A stretch of DNA of 64,000 nt, taken from the NCBI RefSeq assembly GCF_000513895.2, contig NZ_CP165782.1:62001-126000 (forward strand), given 5' to 3'. Source of the stretch: Ensifer sp. WSM1721. Lineage in GTDB: Bacteria > Pseudomonadota > Alphaproteobacteria > Rhizobiales > Rhizobiaceae. Within the stretch, counting starts at the first letter, position 1, and every line of letters begins with the position of its first letter. The position numbers and the translations under genes were made by a program. Shown piece by piece: positions 61,426 to 64,000 of the stretch. The notes under the pieces are model-generated. The model was given only the letters and a program-made list of their open reading frames with translations, did not search any database and was not told the DNA's origin.

Positions 61426-61863
61426 ATGTCCCAGAATGTCATCGTCCTCATCGGACGCATTCTTCTCTCTATCATCTTCATCACCTCCGGTTTCGGCAAG
61501 CTGACCGATCCGGCGGCAACGGCGGGAATGATCACCAATGCCGGCTGGCCGGCGGCAACGGCGCTCGCTTATCTCGCCGGTATCTTCGAACTCGCCGCGG
61601 GCCTCGCGGTTCTCGTCGGTTTCCAGACGCGCATCGCGTCCTACCTGCTTGCTGCCTTCTGCTTGGTGACGGGTTTCGTCTTCCACAGCGGCGCGATCAA
61701 CATCCCGGACTTCCCGCCGGCCGCCAATGGCTTGCTGACGGTCTTCAACCAAATCATGATGATGAAGAACGTCACCATCGCCGGCGCCTTCCTCGTGCTC
61801 GCCGGCTTCGGCCCGGGTGCGCTCTCGCTCGATGCCCGCGTCGGCAGGGCCGTCACCGCCTAA
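61426..61863 (+). CDS. DoxX-family membrane protein
   Basis: 145 residues, four helices, with the DoxX signature GRILLSIIFITSGFGKLTDP at the N-terminus and the GLAVLVGFQTRIAS...F block. Members support redox/thiol stress handling, but function here is unproven. AGGAGCC precedes the ATG at 61426. A strong bidirectional terminator follows. Divergent from clr. Confidence 0.9.
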   Translation: MSQNVIVLIGRILLSIIFITSGFGKLTDPAATAGMITNAGWPAATALAYLAGIFELAAGLAVLVGFQTRIASYLLAAFCLVTGFVFHSGAINIPDFPPAANGLLTVFNQIMMMKNVTIAGAFLVLAGFGPGALSLDARVGRAVTA

Positions 61864-61885
61864 GCACTGAAATCCTTGATCAAAA

Positions 61886-61918
61886 AAAGAACCCGCCGGC
61901 CGCTCCGGCGGGTTCTTT
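61886..61918. terminator. Bidirectional rho-independent terminator
   Basis: Perfect 14-bp stem AAAGAACCCGCCGG / CCGGCGGGTTCTTT with a 5-base loop; A-run before and T-run after, so it serves doxX (+) and the FucU/RbsD gene (-). Confidence 0.92.
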
Positions 61919-61934
61919 GCGTCTTCGCTCCAGG

Positions 61935-62363
61935 TCAGGGATAGATTACGCCCTTGCGCAGGATGACGTTGCCATAGAGCCGCGGCTCGCTGGTCTGAAC
62001 CACCGTGTGGGCGGCCCTGACGCGCGGGTAGAAGTCCGCGCCGAGCAATGGAACGACCGGCTGCTTCGGCTCGTGCTTCCGGCAGCAGGCGATGATGTCG
62101 CGATGCACCGGATCGAGCGCATCCTTGTCCTGCTTGACCGTGGCGCGGAAGATCGCTTCGGGCACGAAATCGTCGATCGGCAGCACGCTGAGAATAGCGT
62201 CGAGCACGGGGATCAGGTGGTGACCGTCGAGTCGTACCAATCGGCGTGCATGTTCCTGTCCGGGGTAGTTTCCGTCGACCAGCGCGATCTCGTCGCCGTG
62301 CCCCATTGCTCTGAGCGCGGAAAGCAGTTCCGGGCTCAGGATGGGATCTATTCCTTTTAGCAT
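61935..62363 (-). CDS. RbsD/FucU-family sugar mutarotase
   Basis: 142 residues. RbsD/FucU proteins interconvert anomers or pyranose/furanose forms. Blocks: LLSALRAMGHGDEIALVDGNYP (catalytic His in GHGD), DDFVPEAIF, and the C-terminal ERRLYGNVILRKGV-like SEPRLYGNVILRKGVI. The start overlaps the frcR stop by one base (TAATG), so it is coupled to the ROK regulator and the fructose transport region. Confidence 0.9.
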   Translation of the reverse strand: MLKGIDPILSPELLSALRAMGHGDEIALVDGNYPGQEHARRLVRLDGHHLIPVLDAILSVLPIDDFVPEAIFRATVKQDKDALDPVHRDIIACCRKHEPKQPVVPLLGADFYPRVRAAHTVVQTSEPRLYGNVILRKGVIYP

Positions 62364-63595
62364 TAACTAAGCTCCTTAAAGAGAACATTCGTGTCGAGCA
62401 GGTAGCGGGAAAACAGCGGCAAGCTTGCGCCGCCGATCGCCCTGGCGTGGCTTCCGACGGCACCTTCGACGAGGTCCGGAACGGTGACGCCCTGGAGATC
62501 CAGCGTCCGCAGCGCCTTGCGGGTGGCCGCGAGAAGACGGGAGCGTACCCAGGACGGGAAGCCGCCGTCGATCACTGCGGCGGAGAAGTCGACGATGGAG
62601 ACGGCCGAGACAACGGCCTGGGCGAGCGCCGCGGCCGAATCCTGGATCCAGATCTCCAAGGGCTCGCCGAAGTCGATCCAGTCGTCCGCTGAATACCAGA
62701 GCGGCTTCGGATCCATGCCGCGTTCGCGCAAGAGCTTTTCGAGCACGAAGACCGAGGCGATCTTCAGCAATTGCGTCGACCTGCCATCCTTGCCCGCAAC
62801 CGGCAATGGACCGATAGCACCGGCCGTACCGGTCCGGCCGGAGAAGAGGGCGGAGTTGATGACCACGCCGCCGCCGATGAAGGAGCCGATATAGAAATAG
62901 ACGAAATCCGGATAGCTGGCGCCGACACCGAAGGCGAGTTCCGCACCGCAGGCGCTCGTGCCGTCATTTTGCAGAAAGACGGGACGCGGGACACGTGCCG
63001 CGACGGCCGCCTGCAGGTCGAAACTGCGCCACTTGTCCATCTCTTCGCGCGGCGCGCCGACTTCCTCGGCCCAGTTCCACAGTTCGAAGGGCGTGGCGAT
63101 GCCGACGCCGGCGATGCGCCCGCGCTCATCCGGCGTTAGCTGTTGCTCGAGTTTCTGCATGCCCTCGACGATGAAGGTGACGATCTCGTGGGGGAGCGGA
63201 TAGGTATGGATCTGGTGCAATTGCAGACGAATGCTGCCGAGAAAGTCCATGAGCACGAGATCGGCGCTGCGGCGGCCGATCTTGACTCCGAAGGAGTAGA
63301 CGGCGTCCGGATTGAGGCGCATGGGGATCGAGGGCTGTCCTACGCGGCCGCGCACCGGTGCGCCGCGGATGAGCAGGCCGTCGGCTTCGAGCGCGCGCAT
63401 GATGACGGAGACGGTTTGCGCCGAGAGGCCCGAGCGGCGCGCGATCTCGGCTTTTGACAGGCTGCCGTGCCGCCGCACCAGCGACATGACCAGCCGTTCG
63501 TTGTAGGCGCGCACGCGTGTCTGATTGGCCCCGCCGCTTGGGTCGATCACATCCGGTTGAGCCGGTCCCGCATAGGGACCCTCTGTCAATGACAT
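62363..63595 (-). CDS. frcR: ROK-family regulator of the frc fructose-uptake locus
   Basis: 410 residues. N-terminal winged helix-turn-helix (GSLSKAEIARRSGLSAQTVSVIMRALEADGL), then an actin-like ROK fold (FLQNDGTSACGAELAFG; YIGSFIGGGVVINS). The canonical sugar/zinc block (ExGH plus CxCGxxGCxE) is replaced by GAIGPLPVAGKDGRSTQLL, with no cysteines, so ligand sensing must differ. GGGAGGAG lies before the ATG at 63595. Divergent from frcB. The name follows the gene order of S. meliloti. Confidence 0.85.
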   Translation of the reverse strand: MSLTEGPYAGPAQPDVIDPSGGANQTRVRAYNERLVMSLVRRHGSLSKAEIARRSGLSAQTVSVIMRALEADGLLIRGAPVRGRVGQPSIPMRLNPDAVYSFGVKIGRRSADLVLMDFLGSIRLQLHQIHTYPLPHEIVTFIVEGMQKLEQQLTPDERGRIAGVGIATPFELWNWAEEVGAPREEMDKWRSFDLQAAVAARVPRPVFLQNDGTSACGAELAFGVGASYPDFVYFYIGSFIGGGVVINSALFSGRTGTAGAIGPLPVAGKDGRSTQLLKIASVFVLEKLLRERGMDPKPLWYSADDWIDFGEPLEIWIQDSAAALAQAVVSAVSIVDFSAAVIDGGFPSWVRSRLLAATRKALRTLDLQGVTVPDLVEGAVGSHARAIGGASLPLFSRYLLDTNVLFKELS

Positions 63596-63649
63596 GCCAC
63601 CGTCTCCTCCCGTTGGCACCACTGCAGCAGTTCTTCAAACGACCTGAGA

Positions 63650-63710
63650 AGAAATCATGCAGCAATTCTAAGTGCGACAGCTCGCGCGTCCGGCCGGACC
63701 GGCGACGCCA
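63650..63710. repeat. Decayed composite palindromic element
   Basis: AAGAAATCATGCAGCAATTC, then TAAGTGCGACAGCTCGCGCGTCC / GGACCGGCGACGCC; recognisable as the right part of an A-C element but missing its left palindrome and right end. It lies 55 bases upstream of frcR in the 373-base frcR-frcB gap. Confidence 0.55.
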
Positions 63711-63830
63711 TCGATGCCCGCTTGGCGCGAGTCTGTTTTTCCACTCGCCGTGACTACGTCAATTCGCCCGCCCTTCAGCTTACAGCCGGAGCGCCGCTAG
63801 CCGCAGAATGCCACAACCAGATAATAATTC

Positions 63831-63882
63831 AATTTGATTTATTTATTGACACCCCGGAAATTTGATGTTTGATTGATCGTCG
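63831..63882 (+). promoter_or_regulatory. Candidate frcB promoter with paired AATTTGAT sites
   Basis: AT-rich island in GC-rich DNA. A perfect TTGACA -35 box is at 63846-63851. A weak -10 (TTTGATT) sits about 17 bases on. Two direct AATTTGAT copies (63831-63838 and 63859-63866) flank and overlap it, 28 bases apart start to start. They are candidate operator half-sites for FrcR. frcB begins 87 bases downstream. Confidence 0.5.
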
Positions 63883-63968
63883 GAAGCGCCGGTTGCAGCG
63901 GAAGGAGAATGCTGCGATGGCGAAGCCCGAAGCCGGTCCGCCGGCATTTTCATCCTTGGGAGGGTTTT

Positions 63969-64000
63969 ATGAAGAAAACAGTTCTTTCTGCCGCATTCGG
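63969..64000 (+). CDS. frcB: Fructose ABC transporter substrate-binding protein, start only
   Basis: ATG at 63969 after TTGGGAGGG; the first ten codons read MKKTVLSAAF, the start of a signal peptide, and the window then ends. Its identity as FrcB, the periplasmic fructose-binding protein of the frcBCAK system, rests on the divergent frcR and the clr-doxX-frcR order known from S. meliloti. Confidence 0.75.
   Translation, partial: MKKTVLSAAF

Overview
The window looks like chromosomal DNA of a Sinorhizobium/Ensifer species (Rhizobiales). This is inferred from the high GC content, from many palindromic intergenic mosaic elements of the kind known from Sinorhizobium, and from two recognisable chromosomal neighbourhoods: rpmH-rnpA-yidC-engB-argB-dapD-dapE, and putA-spdA-clr-frcR-frcB. 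Protein sequences differ enough from remembered S. meliloti ones that another species of the genus is likely.

Bases 1-23311 hold a mostly minus-strand housekeeping backbone: rpmH, rnpA, yidC, engB, argB, a HAD nucleotidase, dapD, a DUF805 protein, dapE and a membrane protein, ending convergently at truA. Accessory blocks interrupt it: an RND efflux operon with a divergent LysR gene and a degenerate hydrolase (2.5-9 kb), a DEAD-box helicase, a LOG-family gene, an EamA exporter, the alkylation-repair gene ada, a PEP-mutase-family enzyme, and an orphan anti-sigma factor with an apparent relic of its sigma gene.

Bases 23.6-33 kb carry a chemoreceptor, a TVP38/flavin-oxidoreductase/histidine-kinase operon, tRNA-Arg(ACG), and a small islet (methyltransferase, alpha/beta hydrolase, VOC protein). 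Bases 33-37.7 kb form an organosulfur-type operon: FMN reductase, flavin monooxygenase, and an ABC permease, binding protein and ATPase. Next come an AraC regulator divergent from a fused Gfo/Idh/MocA-aldo/keto reductase, a tyrosine-rich BA14K-like protein flanked by repeats, a YbaK deacylase, an outer-membrane-like protein, a large acidic DUF4114 protein, a membrane-anchored LuxR regulator and several small metabolic genes.

Bases 50.6-61.2 kb form the proline-catabolism and cAMP block. It holds bifunctional putA, a YkgJ protein, the phosphodiesterase spdA, a proline-racemase-family gene, an exported Sel1-like protein (position of S. meliloti SMc02178), an exported FecR-domain protein, a CHASE2 adenylate cyclase (CyaD1-like) and the cAMP regulator Clr. 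A near-perfect Clr box (TGTT-N8-AACA) lies between the Sel1-like and FecR genes, so synthesis, breakdown, sensing and target of cAMP are all within about 6 kb. The window ends with doxX, a FucU/RbsD mutarotase, the ROK regulator frcR and the first codons of frcB.

The most unusual signals are the modular palindromic elements, which twice supply the stop codon of a gene; the fused dehydrogenase-reductase; the hydrolase that has lost its nucleophile; the sigma-factor relic; the Clr box; and a ROK regulator without the canonical sugar and zinc motif.
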